A stretch of 40,603 nt of DNA from Verrucomicrobiota bacterium (GTDB taxonomy: Bacteria; Verrucomicrobiota; Verrucomicrobiia; Verrucomicrobiales; Verrucomicrobiaceae). Below the pieces are notes generated by a model that was given only the letters and a program-made list of their open reading frames with translations, searched no databases and was not told the origin of the DNA. Positions 26,226 to 34,468 of this stretch are shown here, piece by piece; the stretch's first letter is position 1; each line of letters starts with the position of its first letter. The DNA is taken from the NCBI GenBank assembly GCA_026397605.1, contig JAPLUM010000770.1, forward strand, positions 1 through 40,603, given 5' to 3'. A program made the position numbers and the translations under genes.

Positions 26226-27773
26226 ATGCCGGATATCGTTCTCGCCACGCTTAATGCTAAGTACATTCACGCTTCCTTCGGGCTTCGCTACCTCATGGCG
26301 AATCTAGGGGATCTGCGGGAGCGGGCGTGCATGGCGGAGTTCATCATCAATCAGCAACCGCTGGAGATCGTGGAAGCGGTGCTGGCGCATGAACCGCGCA
26401 TTGTTGGCTTTGGCGTTTATATTTGGAATGTGGAGCAGACGACAGAGGTGGTGGCACTGCTGAAACGTATCCGACCTGAGTTAATCATCATCCTGGGTGG
26501 GCCGGAGGTTTCTTATGAAACAGAAGAACAGGAGATCGTGGCTCTAGCAGATTATGTGATCACAGGTGAGGCAGATGTGAAGTTCGCCGAGGTATGTCGA
26601 GGGCTTCTGAATGGCGAATCAAGCCCAGAGCCCGATAGTCATTCGTCATCTCCAAAGATCGTCGCGGCTGAATTACCGGCGCTGAACAATTTAGCGTCTC
26701 CCTATGAACTCTATACGGATGATGACCTCAAAAACCGCGTCATCTATGTGGAAGCATCACGTGGCTGCCCGTTCACTTGCGAGTTCTGTTTGTCGTCTCT
26801 CGACATCCCTGTGAGAGCCTTTAATACAGAGGCTTTTTTAGCGTCGATGCAGCGCCTTTTAGATCGTGGGGTGAAGCAGTTCAAGTTTGTGGATCGCACC
26901 TTCAATCTTCATCTGCCGACGAGCATGGGCATTTTGCAATTCTTCCTGGATCGCTGGCATGAAGGCTTATTCCTGCACTTTGAAATGGTGCCTGATCGTC
27001 TGCCTGAGCAGCTGCGCGCCCTGATCAAACAATTCCCGCCGGGAGTGGTGCAGTTTGAAGTCGGCATCCAGACCTTTGATGATGCGACATCCAAGAACAT
27101 CAGTCGCCGACAGAACCTAGATCGGATGGCGGACAACTTTCGCTTTTTGCGTGAAGAGACTGGAGTCCACATCCATGCAGATCTCATCGTGGGGCTGCCT
27201 GGGGAAGACGTGGAAAGCTTTGGGCGCGGTTTTGATCGGCTGGTGCGGATGAATCCGCAGGAGATCCAAGTCGGCATCCTGAAACGACTGCGTGGCACGC
27301 CAATCATACGACATGATGCTGAATACCACATGGTCTATGCGCCACATCCACCGTATGAGATCCTCTCTACACGGGATATTTCTTTTCCAGAGATGCAGCG
27401 TATGAGACGCTTTGCCCGCTACTGGGATCTAGTGGCAAACAGCGGTAACTTCACCGGCACGCTACAGCTTCTTTGGCGGGATGAAGCATCTCCATTCACC
27501 GAGTTTATGCGCTTTAGCGACTGGCTACACACGACTCTTCGGCGCACGCACATGATCGCCCTGCACGTCATCGCTCAGAGCTTGTTTGATTTTTTGATTC
27601 AGGAAAGCGGTGTGGATCTTGAACTAGCAGCGACGACTTTGGAGGCTGACTGGCATCGCACACCGAGCCGCGAGGCGCTGAGCCTGCGTGGCAAAGTGGC
27701 CTCTGCTGAAAAACCTGCTGCTCTGCGTGCAGCACGTCGTCAGGCACGACATGCTCAGCTAGGCAGTGCTTGA
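26226..27773 (+). CDS. B12-binding radical SAM protein with DUF4080
   Basis: A 515-residue enzyme. It starts with the family-typical [19 protein letters not shown], which sets the ATG at 26226 rather than in-frame starts at 26190 or 26202. Residues 1-130 are a B12-binding-like domain with [10 protein letters not shown] at 89-98 and TGEAD at 113-117. The radical SAM cluster motif CPFTCEFC is at 181-188 (Cys181, 185, 188). The C-terminal region matches the DUF4080 group. These proteins are widespread and unassigned; a methyltransfer or modification role is possible. No obvious partner gene is beside it. Confidence 0.92.
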   Translation: MPDIVLATLNAKYIHASFGLRYLMANLGDLRERACMAEFIINQQPLEIVEAVLAHEPRIVGFGVYIWNVEQTTEVVALLKRIRPELIIILGGPEVSYETEEQEIVALADYVITGEADVKFAEVCRGLLNGESSPEPDSHSSSPKIVAAELPALNNLASPYELYTDDDLKNRVIYVEASRGCPFTCEFCLSSLDIPVRAFNTEAFLASMQRLLDRGVKQFKFVDRTFNLHLPTSMGILQFFLDRWHEGLFLHFEMVPDRLPEQLRALIKQFPPGVVQFEVGIQTFDDATSKNISRRQNLDRMADNFRFLREETGVHIHADLIVGLPGEDVESFGRGFDRLVRMNPQEIQVGILKRLRGTPIIRHDAEYHMVYAPHPPYEILSTRDISFPEMQRMRRFARYWDLVANSGNFTGTLQLLWRDEASPFTEFMRFSDWLHTTLRRTHMIALHVIAQSLFDFLIQESGVDLELAATTLEADWHRTPSREALSLRGKVASAEKPAALRAARRQARHAQLGSA

Positions 27774-27810
27774 AAACTCCAGGTGTCTTGATAGGGCGAA
27801 GCAAAGTATT

Positions 27811-27919
27811 CCTCTCGCTCCGCGAGAGGCTCTTTGAGCTCGGCTAAATCGAATGCCTTCATTGTTTGGTCGTGGGCTCGTTTATCGACATCAAAAGGCT
27901 CATCTTGCGGAGCAAGATG
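27811..27919. repeat. Two 8-bp-stem, 3-nt-loop hairpins in the DUF4080-YHYH gap
   Basis: CCTCTCGC-TCC-GCGAGAGG (27811-27829) and CATCTTGC-GGA-GCAAGATG (27901-27919) are perfect hairpins of the same size, 71 bp apart, in the 200-bp gap between convergent genes. Neither is followed by a T-run. They may be transcript ends or REP-like palindromes. A minus-strand frame of 61 codons crosses them but is not convincing. Confidence 0.5.
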
Positions 27920-27973
27920 GCTACTTTGCTGGCGCATCATCCATACCTCTGATGAAATGTCACTGAAGGGTGT

Positions 27974-28909
27974 TCAGGGAAAATCTGGTAGAAAAGTGCC
28001 GCGCAATGGATCGCCCTCAGGTGGTCGGCCTCCAGGTCCGCCTCGGCGTCCAGGACCACCAGGAGGGCCGCCTCCATGTTTGGCAAAGCTTTGATCAGGA
28101 ACACCTTTCCATTGGCGTGGCACAAAAGGAAACTCGGGCGTGAGACAATAATAGTATGTGCCTTCTGGATACTCCGGCGTGATCCCGATGCGCCCGTTGG
28201 TTTCATCCAAATCTCCACTGCCTGCCACATACTCCCAATCCTGTGTGAAACGACCATCATAATTGCCACCAGGACCACCCGCTTGCGCGGGCCTTGAGCC
28301 AGCTTTCAGTGTGTAGCTAGATTTCATCACACGAATCACGCTTTTGGCGTCACTGGCTATGTCATACGCTTTGCTTGTGTAAATCGGGAAGCCATCGGCT
28401 GCGTAACCGATCAGCAACATCTTCTGATCATCCCCACCGAGCCGCTCTACCAGGCTCACAGGCATGGCATGATAATGATAGGCGCCTGTGGGCTGGACAT
28501 GAGCATTGTGTTCGTCCAGGCCGAGATTTAAAAAGCCCGTGGCTGCTTCGTAGCGCCAGCCTGATTGAGGATTGTTTTGCCATGTCTCCGCCGTGCCTGG
28601 TTCAAAAGGCACACCATTGAGCGCTACACCCCACCAGCCGAAAACGCGGGATGGCTCTGTGGCCAATGTTGGTTTCAGAGGCACGCGAAAGGTGTAGCTT
28701 TGCGGGCTAGCACTGTTCGGATTGCCCTTGCGCGGGAACTGCCCAGGCTCATGGTCCGGCCAGCCATTGGACTTGATGAAACGATAGTCACCATCCGTGG
28801 TGATACTGACCTGATGCTGGGTGGAAGGAGCCACCGCATAACTCAAGCTTAACGCTACAAAACATGGCAAACAGAGTGCACGGAAATGGTTGAGGCGAGA
28901 TGTGTTCAT
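27974..28909 (-). CDS. Secreted YHYH-domain protein
   Basis: A 311-residue exported protein with an N-terminal hydrophobic signal (about 10-27). The PF14240 signature YHYH is at 144-147 in GAYHYHAMP, with the typical surroundings GWWGVALNGVPFEPG near 91-105, IGYAADGFPIY near 166-176 and TYYYCLTPEFPFVPRQW near the end. The domain's role is unknown; the paired His suggest metal binding. The last 35 residues are Gly/Pro/Arg-rich (GGGPPGGPGRRGGPGG) and probably disordered. It converges on the DUF4080 gene. Confidence 0.92.
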   Translation of the reverse strand: MNTSRLNHFRALCLPCFVALSLSYAVAPSTQHQVSITTDGDYRFIKSNGWPDHEPGQFPRKGNPNSASPQSYTFRVPLKPTLATEPSRVFGWWGVALNGVPFEPGTAETWQNNPQSGWRYEAATGFLNLGLDEHNAHVQPTGAYHYHAMPVSLVERLGGDDQKMLLIGYAADGFPIYTSKAYDIASDAKSVIRVMKSSYTLKAGSRPAQAGGPGGNYDGRFTQDWEYVAGSGDLDETNGRIGITPEYPEGTYYYCLTPEFPFVPRQWKGVPDQSFAKHGGGPPGGPGRRGGPGGRPPEGDPLRGTFLPDFP

Positions 28910-29050
28910 GGTGTTGAAAAGTGAGTTGATGGCATCAGATGAGATCGAACATCAAGAGTAAACCTTAAGCCAAGATGAAATTGAAGAATTTATCTGTCTC
29001 AAGAGGTGTAATGATAACGGTGGGGCTCTCGCGGCGTGTCGTGACGACGT

Positions 29051-29860
29051 TTATAAAATCCGTTCTGGATGCGTATAGACATTCATCGTCTGACCACGCA
29101 AAAAACCAACCAGCGTCTGACCACTGCTTTCGGCAAACTGCACCGCCAGACTGCTGGGCGCTGAAATAGCAGCGACAATCGGAACACCAGCGGCGAGGGC
29201 CTTTTGCATCAGCTCAAAAGAAACACGGCCACTAACGAGCAGAATGTGTCGGCTATAGGGCAAGCGGTCTGCTTTTAAACCATGACCTAGCACTTTATCC
29301 AGGGCATTGTGGCGTCCTACATCTTCCCGCAGCACCAGCATTTCACCCTGCTCATCAAAGATGGCACTGGCGTGCAGGCCACCCGTTTGGGAAAAAGTCT
29401 CCTGAGCCGCGCGGAGCTTGGCCGGCAGAGTCGTTAGGAGTTCGGGCCTCACACGTAGATCCGACGTCACCGACGGAAAACTCATGAACACACTCTCAAT
29501 GCTCGTCTTCCCGCAGATACCACAACTCGAAGCACTAAACACATGGCGGGTCAGGTTCTCCCAGTTCACGACGGCTCCGCCAAGTAGCACATCCACGACA
29601 TTGCCATGCGTATTGCCTGTGCTGGGACATTGGCTGATTTCTAAAATATCCCGTGCGTTTTTTACCACTCCTTCACTGACTAGAAAGCCAGCGACGAGCT
29701 CTTCGTCGTGGCCCGGTGTGCGCATGACGACGGCCACGCTGCGACCTTCGACGCGGATCTCCAAAGGCTCTTCACTGGCGGTGACATCCTGCGCACTCAT
29801 CACGCCATCCGGCAGGCTGATGCGTTGCACGGTCACGGGATAAGTAGCCAGATCACTCAT
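29051..29860 (-). CDS. fdhD: Formate dehydrogenase accessory sulfurtransferase FdhD
   Basis: A 269-residue FdhD homologue. It carries sulfur from IscS to the molybdenum cofactor of formate dehydrogenase. The transfer motif SSCGICGK has Cys113 and Cys116 at the expected place. Other family landmarks are RTPGHDEELVAGFLVSEG near 47-64, LREDVGRHNALDK and a late VSGRVSFELMQKA. No formate dehydrogenase subunit lies in the window. The start overlaps the holA stop by ATGA, an unusual pairing that makes FdhD synthesis depend on a replication gene's translation. Confidence 0.95.
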   Translation of the reverse strand: MSDLATYPVTVQRISLPDGVMSAQDVTASEEPLEIRVEGRSVAVVMRTPGHDEELVAGFLVSEGVVKNARDILEISQCPSTGNTHGNVVDVLLGGAVVNWENLTRHVFSASSCGICGKTSIESVFMSFPSVTSDLRVRPELLTTLPAKLRAAQETFSQTGGLHASAIFDEQGEMLVLREDVGRHNALDKVLGHGLKADRLPYSRHILLVSGRVSFELMQKALAAGVPIVAAISAPSSLAVQFAESSGQTLVGFLRGQTMNVYTHPERIL

Positions 29861-31008
29861 ACTTTCCGCTTCCGAGGAGTAAGCAGGCCCACGAGCAGGC
29901 GCTCCAACACGACTTTGTTGTCCAGCTGACTGGTGACGAGTTTTGAGTTGGCCGTGAGGCAGGCATCCAATCCGTTATGCAGTTCATCGAGCGTGAAGCG
30001 GCTAGCTTCTCCCAGAGCCAAGAAAAGTGGGTATGCATTAAAACCCGTGCCATCTTTCTTGCGCGGCAAATGGGAGGTGGCGCTCGGTGGTAGGTTATCT
30101 AGACTCAGAGTGAAGCTAGAGTAACTGTTACTGCTGACGCGGTGCTTGCTGGCCAATTCTTTGACAATGAGTAAATTTCTCACTCTTGGGACGATGGCGG
30201 CGAGGAGGATGCCAATCGCGTTTTGACCCTGATACATCAGCACGCCGAGTAACTCCAAAGCGCGCTGAAGATCCCGAGTGCCGATGGCATTACCGATCTC
30301 CCAAACGACGCCAGCACGGCTCATGGAGACGAGTGCACGCACGGTATTGATACCACAGCGGCGGCGCTCACCGAGATAAAGATCGATCTTTTCAATCTCG
30401 TTTTCCAGCTGGCGGGTATCGTCCCCAGCCATCTGCACGAGCAGATCCAAAGCACCGGTTTCAAAGCTCAGCCCCAGCTCACGGGCCTTCGCATTGGCAT
30501 GGGCCATCACGGCACCTTCCCAGCCAGCCTTGCTGGTGTCAGGTTTATCAAAGATTTCAAAGTTAGCCAGCTTTGAAAGGCGCTTGTAAGATGTGCGGCG
30601 CTTATCGATGACATTGGCACTGAGGACAAACTGCACCTCGGCTCCCAGACCTGCCTCCAGCACATCGAGAATGTTTTCAAAGCCCTGAACGGCAGCCTGG
30701 GCTTTGCCCGTCTGGGTATCTCCCAAGAAATTCGCGGCTTTGAGCCAGACAATTTTAGCTCCACCAAAAAACGGCATCGTCTGCAATGCCTGAATGACAT
30801 TGGAGCAAATTTGGCCAGCATGCTCTGCGTTGTCAGCCTGACCTTCGACAATCTCATTGGCAAAGTCACCCGCATCTGGCGGCGTGAGCTTTTGGACCAT
30901 CCGCATGGCAGCTTCTTTCACCCGCGCATCATCCGTGCCGAGGACGACATGGACCTGGCTTGAGGTAGGGGCGGGGGCTTTCTTTGGCGGCGGCATGTGA
31001 GGCTGCAT
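29857..31008 (-). CDS. holA: DNA polymerase III delta subunit (HolA)
   Basis: A 383-residue protein matching the clamp-loader delta subunit, which opens the beta clamp. The N-terminal region has the delta-type VHVVLGTDDARVKEAA, PFFGGAKIVWLK near 93-104, and the middle helical domain LDLLVQMAGDDTRQLENEIEKI. The C-terminal domain has the LELLGVLMYQGQNAIGILLAAI helices. Clamp loading occurs in the cytoplasm at the replication fork. A GTG at 31050 would add 14 unconserved residues; the ATG at 31008 is preferred. Overlaps fdhD by 4 bp. Confidence 0.9.
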   Translation of the reverse strand: MQPHMPPPKKAPAPTSSQVHVVLGTDDARVKEAAMRMVQKLTPPDAGDFANEIVEGQADNAEHAGQICSNVIQALQTMPFFGGAKIVWLKAANFLGDTQTGKAQAAVQGFENILDVLEAGLGAEVQFVLSANVIDKRRTSYKRLSKLANFEIFDKPDTSKAGWEGAVMAHANAKARELGLSFETGALDLLVQMAGDDTRQLENEIEKIDLYLGERRRCGINTVRALVSMSRAGVVWEIGNAIGTRDLQRALELLGVLMYQGQNAIGILLAAIVPRVRNLLIVKELASKHRVSSNSYSSFTLSLDNLPPSATSHLPRKKDGTGFNAYPLFLALGEASRFTLDELHNGLDACLTANSKLVTSQLDNKVVLERLLVGLLTPRKRKV

Positions 31009-31094
31009 GTTTGAACCAAAACGCGGCAGTGAGCAAGTGATGGTCTTCACAGGCTTGCACCTGACGTGGGCAGCCGCTATGAATCGCGTTTCTT

Positions 31095-31601
31095 ATGGCA
31101 AAGATTCGCATCAAAAACATCGGCAAGGTCATCGCACTGATCATGCGCGGCATTGGCGCGACGCTGCGCTTTGAAGTCGTGGATAAAGCAGGCGCTTTCG
31201 ATAGTTCCCGCACGGGCTGGATTTGGGCCTTTTGGCACAATCGCATGTTCGTGATCCCTTACATTCATGATCAATGGTTCGCGCATATCCCAGGGGCCAT
31301 TTTGAGCAGTCCCAGCGGGGATGGACAAATCATCGCCGATGTGTGCGCTACCTTCGGTTTCGAAGCAGCACGCGGATCGAGCTCAAAGCCAATGAAGGGC
31401 CTGAGCGCGCTCATCATGATGGCAGATAAGGTCAAAGAAGGCCGCGATGTCGGTATCACCCCTGATGGTCCGCGTGGGCCAAAGTACGAGCTGCAGCCGG
31501 GCATCATCAAGCTGCTGGTCAACGATGGTATGGTTGCCCCACTTTCAGTGAGAAAGCTCGATGTTATCAATCAACCGCGCCTTATCAAAAAACACCGCTA
31601 G
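31095..31601 (+). CDS. DUF374 lysophospholipid-acyltransferase-like protein, C-terminally truncated
   Basis: A 168-residue protein of the DUF374 group (acyltransferase-like, related to LpxL/PlsC). The core is intact: WAFWHNRMFVIPY at 44-56, SSPSGDGQIIADV at 71-83, FEAARGSSSKPMKGL at 89-103 and ITPDGPRGPKYELQPG at 121-136. Homologues usually run about 200-230 residues. Here family-like sequence stops near residue 150, after VAPLSV, and the rest is read from the antisense of panC. The gene overlaps panC by 57 bp tail to tail. Either the gene was shortened by a deletion or it is a degraded copy; activity is uncertain. Confidence 0.82.
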   Translation: MAKIRIKNIGKVIALIMRGIGATLRFEVVDKAGAFDSSRTGWIWAFWHNRMFVIPYIHDQWFAHIPGAILSSPSGDGQIIADVCATFGFEAARGSSSKPMKGLSALIMMADKVKEGRDVGITPDGPRGPKYELQPGIIKLLVNDGMVAPLSVRKLDVINQPRLIKKHR

Positions 31602-32390
31602 CGCGATCAAGCTATGCTCATGCGCTATCGTGAGCGGCTGCAAGGTCTGCTGATCCACCAAAGTGATGTAATCTGGCCGACCAAGACTGGCCTGACTAGC
31701 CAACACAGCACGGATCGTTTCAATCAACCTCTGTGAGCCAGTGACACCACCTAGCCAAGCTTCCTTGGCCTGCATCAGAGCTGCACGCAAAGCTGGGGCC
31801 TGTGCCCGCTCAGCCGCGCTTAGATAGCGATTCCGTGAGCTCATGGCTAGACCATCCGATTCACGCACGGTCTCAATACCGTGAACCAGCACAGGGATAT
31901 CCAGATCACGAACCAACCGACGGATGATGGCGAGCTGCTGATAGTCTTTTTTACCAAACACGGCCTCATCCGGCTGCATCAAATTAAAGAGCTTTGCCAC
32001 CACCGTGCAGACACCATCAAAGTGACCTGGCCGACTGGCACCACAGAGAACATGGGAAAGGCTACTCTCCCGTATCTGAATGCTGCGATCCGCGTGATAG
32101 ACTTCCTGCACACTCGGAGCAAAGACCATGTCGGCGCCAGCCTCAGCGCACATCGCTAAATCTTGATCCAAAGTACGCGGATAGCGATCAAAGTCCTCGT
32201 TAGGCCCGAATTGAAGCGGGTTCACAAAGATGCTGGCAGCCACCTTAGCCTCAGATCCAGCAAAGAGACGCGCTTCACGAACCAACGTGGCGTGCCCCTC
32301 ATGCAGAGCGCCCATGGTGGGCACAAAAACCAAATGACCAGCGCTCTTTCTCCAAGCGCGGAGTTCTTTCACAGTTTCGATCAGAGTCAT
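31545..32390 (-). CDS. panC: Pantothenate synthetase (pantoate-beta-alanine ligase)
   Basis: A 281-residue PanC, which joins pantoate and beta-alanine with ATP to make pantothenate for coenzyme A. Motifs are complete: PTMGALHEGH at 24-33 with His30 and His33, FVNPLQFGPNEDFDRYPRT at 55-73, HFDGV at 123-127, GKKD at 146-149 and MSSRN at 183-187. The C-terminus (FFDKARLIDNIELSH) is the normal PanC end, so this gene is full-length. Its start overlaps the ABC permease stop by ATGA. That coupling to a transporter is unusual and gives no clear functional link. Confidence 0.97.
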   Translation of the reverse strand: MTLIETVKELRAWRKSAGHLVFVPTMGALHEGHATLVREARLFAGSEAKVAASIFVNPLQFGPNEDFDRYPRTLDQDLAMCAEAGADMVFAPSVQEVYHADRSIQIRESSLSHVLCGASRPGHFDGVCTVVAKLFNLMQPDEAVFGKKDYQQLAIIRRLVRDLDIPVLVHGIETVRESDGLAMSSRNRYLSAAERAQAPALRAALMQAKEAWLGGVTGSQRLIETIRAVLASQASLGRPDYITLVDQQTLQPLTIAHEHSLIALAVFFDKARLIDNIELSH

Positions 32391-33235
32391 GATTTCAGAT
32401 CACGTGATTCAAAGACGGCAATACCGACGATAAGGCAGGAAAGACACACGGCACCCAAGGCCGTGTAATCACGGATAATGATCGGCCACGGAATGTCCTC
32501 GACCAGCAATCGCGTCCAACTGACGATGTGCTTGGTGAGAAGCAGATGGTCATAATTGTCCATGAAACCGGTTTCCTTGAGAATACGGTCAATGATGAAA
32601 TAAGATAGTGCACCAATGGTCGCTGCAGCAGGCTTGATCGGAAAGCAGGAGAGCAGAAACGCGATGCTGCTGATCGTCATCATACTCAAGGAAAGAAAGA
32701 CGGAAGCTATGGCAAAGCGTTGCAGGCCAAAGCCCCATTCATAAAAAGAAAGCAGTCCAATCTCAGGTGCCATGACGAAAAACCCACCACCCCAACCTTT
32801 GAGGGTTAAACCTAGCACAAACGAAGACCAGGTGATGAACTGCACCAGTGCAAAAGTATAACCGATACAAGTCAGGTATTTGATCAGCAACATCCGGGCG
32901 CGGCTGATGGGCCTGACCAGCAGTAATCGGTAATGACCATCCTCGCCTTCTTTGGCCACGATGTCTCCTGCCACGAGCGCCAAATAAATCGCTCCCAGGA
33001 GAACGACGGAAATACCCATGATCATGAAGGCTAGAGTGAGAGCCGAATAATACTGCTCAAAGGCCATGCCTTGACGTGAAATCATGCGTTCAAACACTCG
33101 CTCCACGCCTTTCAGCCGAAAGATAATCAAGATCGCAACTTCAAGCGCCAAGAAAGCTCCGAAGCCAATGTAGGTGCGACGACGTGCAAAGAGTTTTAGC
33201 AGTTCACCCTGCCATTGACGGAAAAAGAGAATCAT
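32387..33235 (-). CDS. ABC-2-type transporter permease
   Basis: A 282-residue inner-membrane permease of the ABC-2/NatB-like type, with about six helices: near 22-40, 68-90, 120-143, 176-196, 203-222 and 255-275. A conserved-looking cytoplasmic stretch, DIVAKEGEDGHYRLLLVRPISR, sits after the second helix. It shares ATGA overlaps with the ATPase gene before it and panC after it, so it is read from the same transcript. The exported substrate is unknown. Confidence 0.85.
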   Translation of the reverse strand: MILFFRQWQGELLKLFARRRTYIGFGAFLALEVAILIIFRLKGVERVFERMISRQGMAFEQYYSALTLAFMIMGISVVLLGAIYLALVAGDIVAKEGEDGHYRLLLVRPISRARMLLIKYLTCIGYTFALVQFITWSSFVLGLTLKGWGGGFFVMAPEIGLLSFYEWGFGLQRFAIASVFLSLSMMTISSIAFLLSCFPIKPAAATIGALSYFIIDRILKETGFMDNYDHLLLTKHIVSWTRLLVEDIPWPIIIRDYTALGAVCLSCLIVGIAVFESRDLKS

Positions 33236-34125
33236 ACGCCTGTCATTCCGAGATAAAATTCTTCCAAAGTCGGTTTATGTGGCTGCCAGGAGTCCACTCG
33301 CACGCCCGCATCTACGAGCAGCTTTAGCATTTCATGACCGACCGTGTGGCTGGGGAGTTCCACTCTGCTGGTCACTGGATCTAAAATAGCACCCGCACCT
33401 GATATCACTTCACGGGATCTGACGATGTCCCGTGTTTGCAGGATGAAGGACGACTGGCTTTTCTCCTGAGACGGCACGGGTCCCTCATACATCTTGCGGC
33501 CCTGTTTTAAGATGACGCAGCGATCACACATCAGCTCCACCTCACCAAGCAGATGGGAATTGATCAGAATCGTCATGCCAAAATCAGAGCGCAGCTTCAT
33601 AACAAATTCGCGGAATTCACGAATGCCCTCGGGGTCCAGCCCGTCTGTGGGCTCGTCGAGCAGCAAGCATTTCGGCAGCGGCAACAAAGCCTGCGCCAAA
33701 GCCAGCCGCTGTCTCATGCCGTGGCTGTAAGTCTTGGTCTTATGGTTCGCTCGTTCACCCAGATTCACGAGCTTCAGGATGCGTCGGGCTTCCTCCTCAT
33801 CCCACCAGCCGGAGAGTGAGCAGAGCACTTGTAAATTTTGCCAACCTGTCAGGTAATCATAAAAATGCGCAGCCTCATAAATCGCCCCCACATGACTCAG
33901 TGCTCGTGCCCGATTCTGTTGAACAGAGTCTCCACAGATGCGCACCTCCCCTGCATCTGGCCGCACCATGCCAAGGGTAATCCCCAGCACCGTGCTCTTC
34001 CCTGCCCCATTATGACCCAGCAGTCCCAGGATCTCTCCCTGCCGCAGATCAAAGCTCACGTCATCCAGCGCCAAGCGATCATTGCGCCAGCGTTTGGTGA
34101 GATTTCGAACTTCGAGGAGAGCCAT
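33232..34125 (-). CDS. ABC transporter ATP-binding protein
   Basis: A 297-residue ABC ATPase of the drug/Na+/copper-exporter (CcmA/NatA/NosF) type. Walker A is GHNGAGKST near 38-46, the signature reads YSHGMRQR, Walker B is CLLLDEPTDGLDPEG and the switch His lies in NSHLL. A C-terminal domain of about 80 residues follows, as in this subfamily. The ATG at 34125 is chosen over a TTG at 34140. It forms a half transporter with the permease that follows, giving an exporter of unknown cargo. Confidence 0.93.
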   Translation of the reverse strand: MALLEVRNLTKRWRNDRLALDDVSFDLRQGEILGLLGHNGAGKSTVLGITLGMVRPDAGEVRICGDSVQQNRARALSHVGAIYEAAHFYDYLTGWQNLQVLCSLSGWWDEEEARRILKLVNLGERANHKTKTYSHGMRQRLALAQALLPLPKCLLLDEPTDGLDPEGIREFREFVMKLRSDFGMTILINSHLLGEVELMCDRCVILKQGRKMYEGPVPSQEKSQSSFILQTRDIVRSREVISGAGAILDPVTSRVELPSHTVGHEMLKLLVDAGVRVDSWQPHKPTLEEFYLGMTGV

Positions 34126-34188
34126 TGGTGGATAGTGCAAAGCGACTTGGGAACAATCAACCCAAAGCCTCAGGCCATCAGGAAAAGA

Positions 34189-34341
34189 TCAATACAGCTG
34201 AAAATACACAGCTGCCCAAATAAGAAGGCCAAAGACGATAACAATGACCGCCAGCGGCATTCTGAAAAACAAGCTTTGGATGCCGGAATGGATCGCCATC
34301 TGCACAAGACGCTGGATAAAAGAACGGAGTTCAGGAGTCAT
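34189..34341 (-). CDS. Predicted 50-residue single-span membrane protein
   Basis: A frame of 50 codons from ATG to TGA. It begins MTPELRSFIQRLVQMAIHSG, amphipathic and basic, and ends with a hydrophobic span LAVIVIVFGLLIWAAVYF at about 30-47 and a short QLY tail. A helix followed by a clean transmembrane segment is unlikely by chance. It lies 63 bp upstream of the ABC ATPase start on the same strand, so it may be the first gene of the exporter operon. No Shine-Dalgarno site is evident and no family is recognised. Confidence 0.55.
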   Translation of the reverse strand: MTPELRSFIQRLVQMAIHSGIQSLFFRMPLAVIVIVFGLLIWAAVYFQLY

Positions 34342-34468
34342 CGGCTATAAGGGAGAGAATATGAGACCATTGATAGCCATGGGAAGTGAAGATGCAAAGA
34401 GCCGAATCTTGAGAAGTTATGAATTCCGCTTTCCATTTTTTAAGGCTCATGTCAGCATCTCTTCGATC

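Noticed and set aside
27755-27940. A 61-codon minus-strand frame in the DUF4080-YHYH gap
   Set aside because: It overlaps the end of the DUF4080 gene and is made partly of hairpin sequence; no family or ribosome site seen.
28975-29169. A 64-codon plus-strand frame overlapping the end of fdhD
   Set aside because: About half is antisense to fdhD and no features support it.
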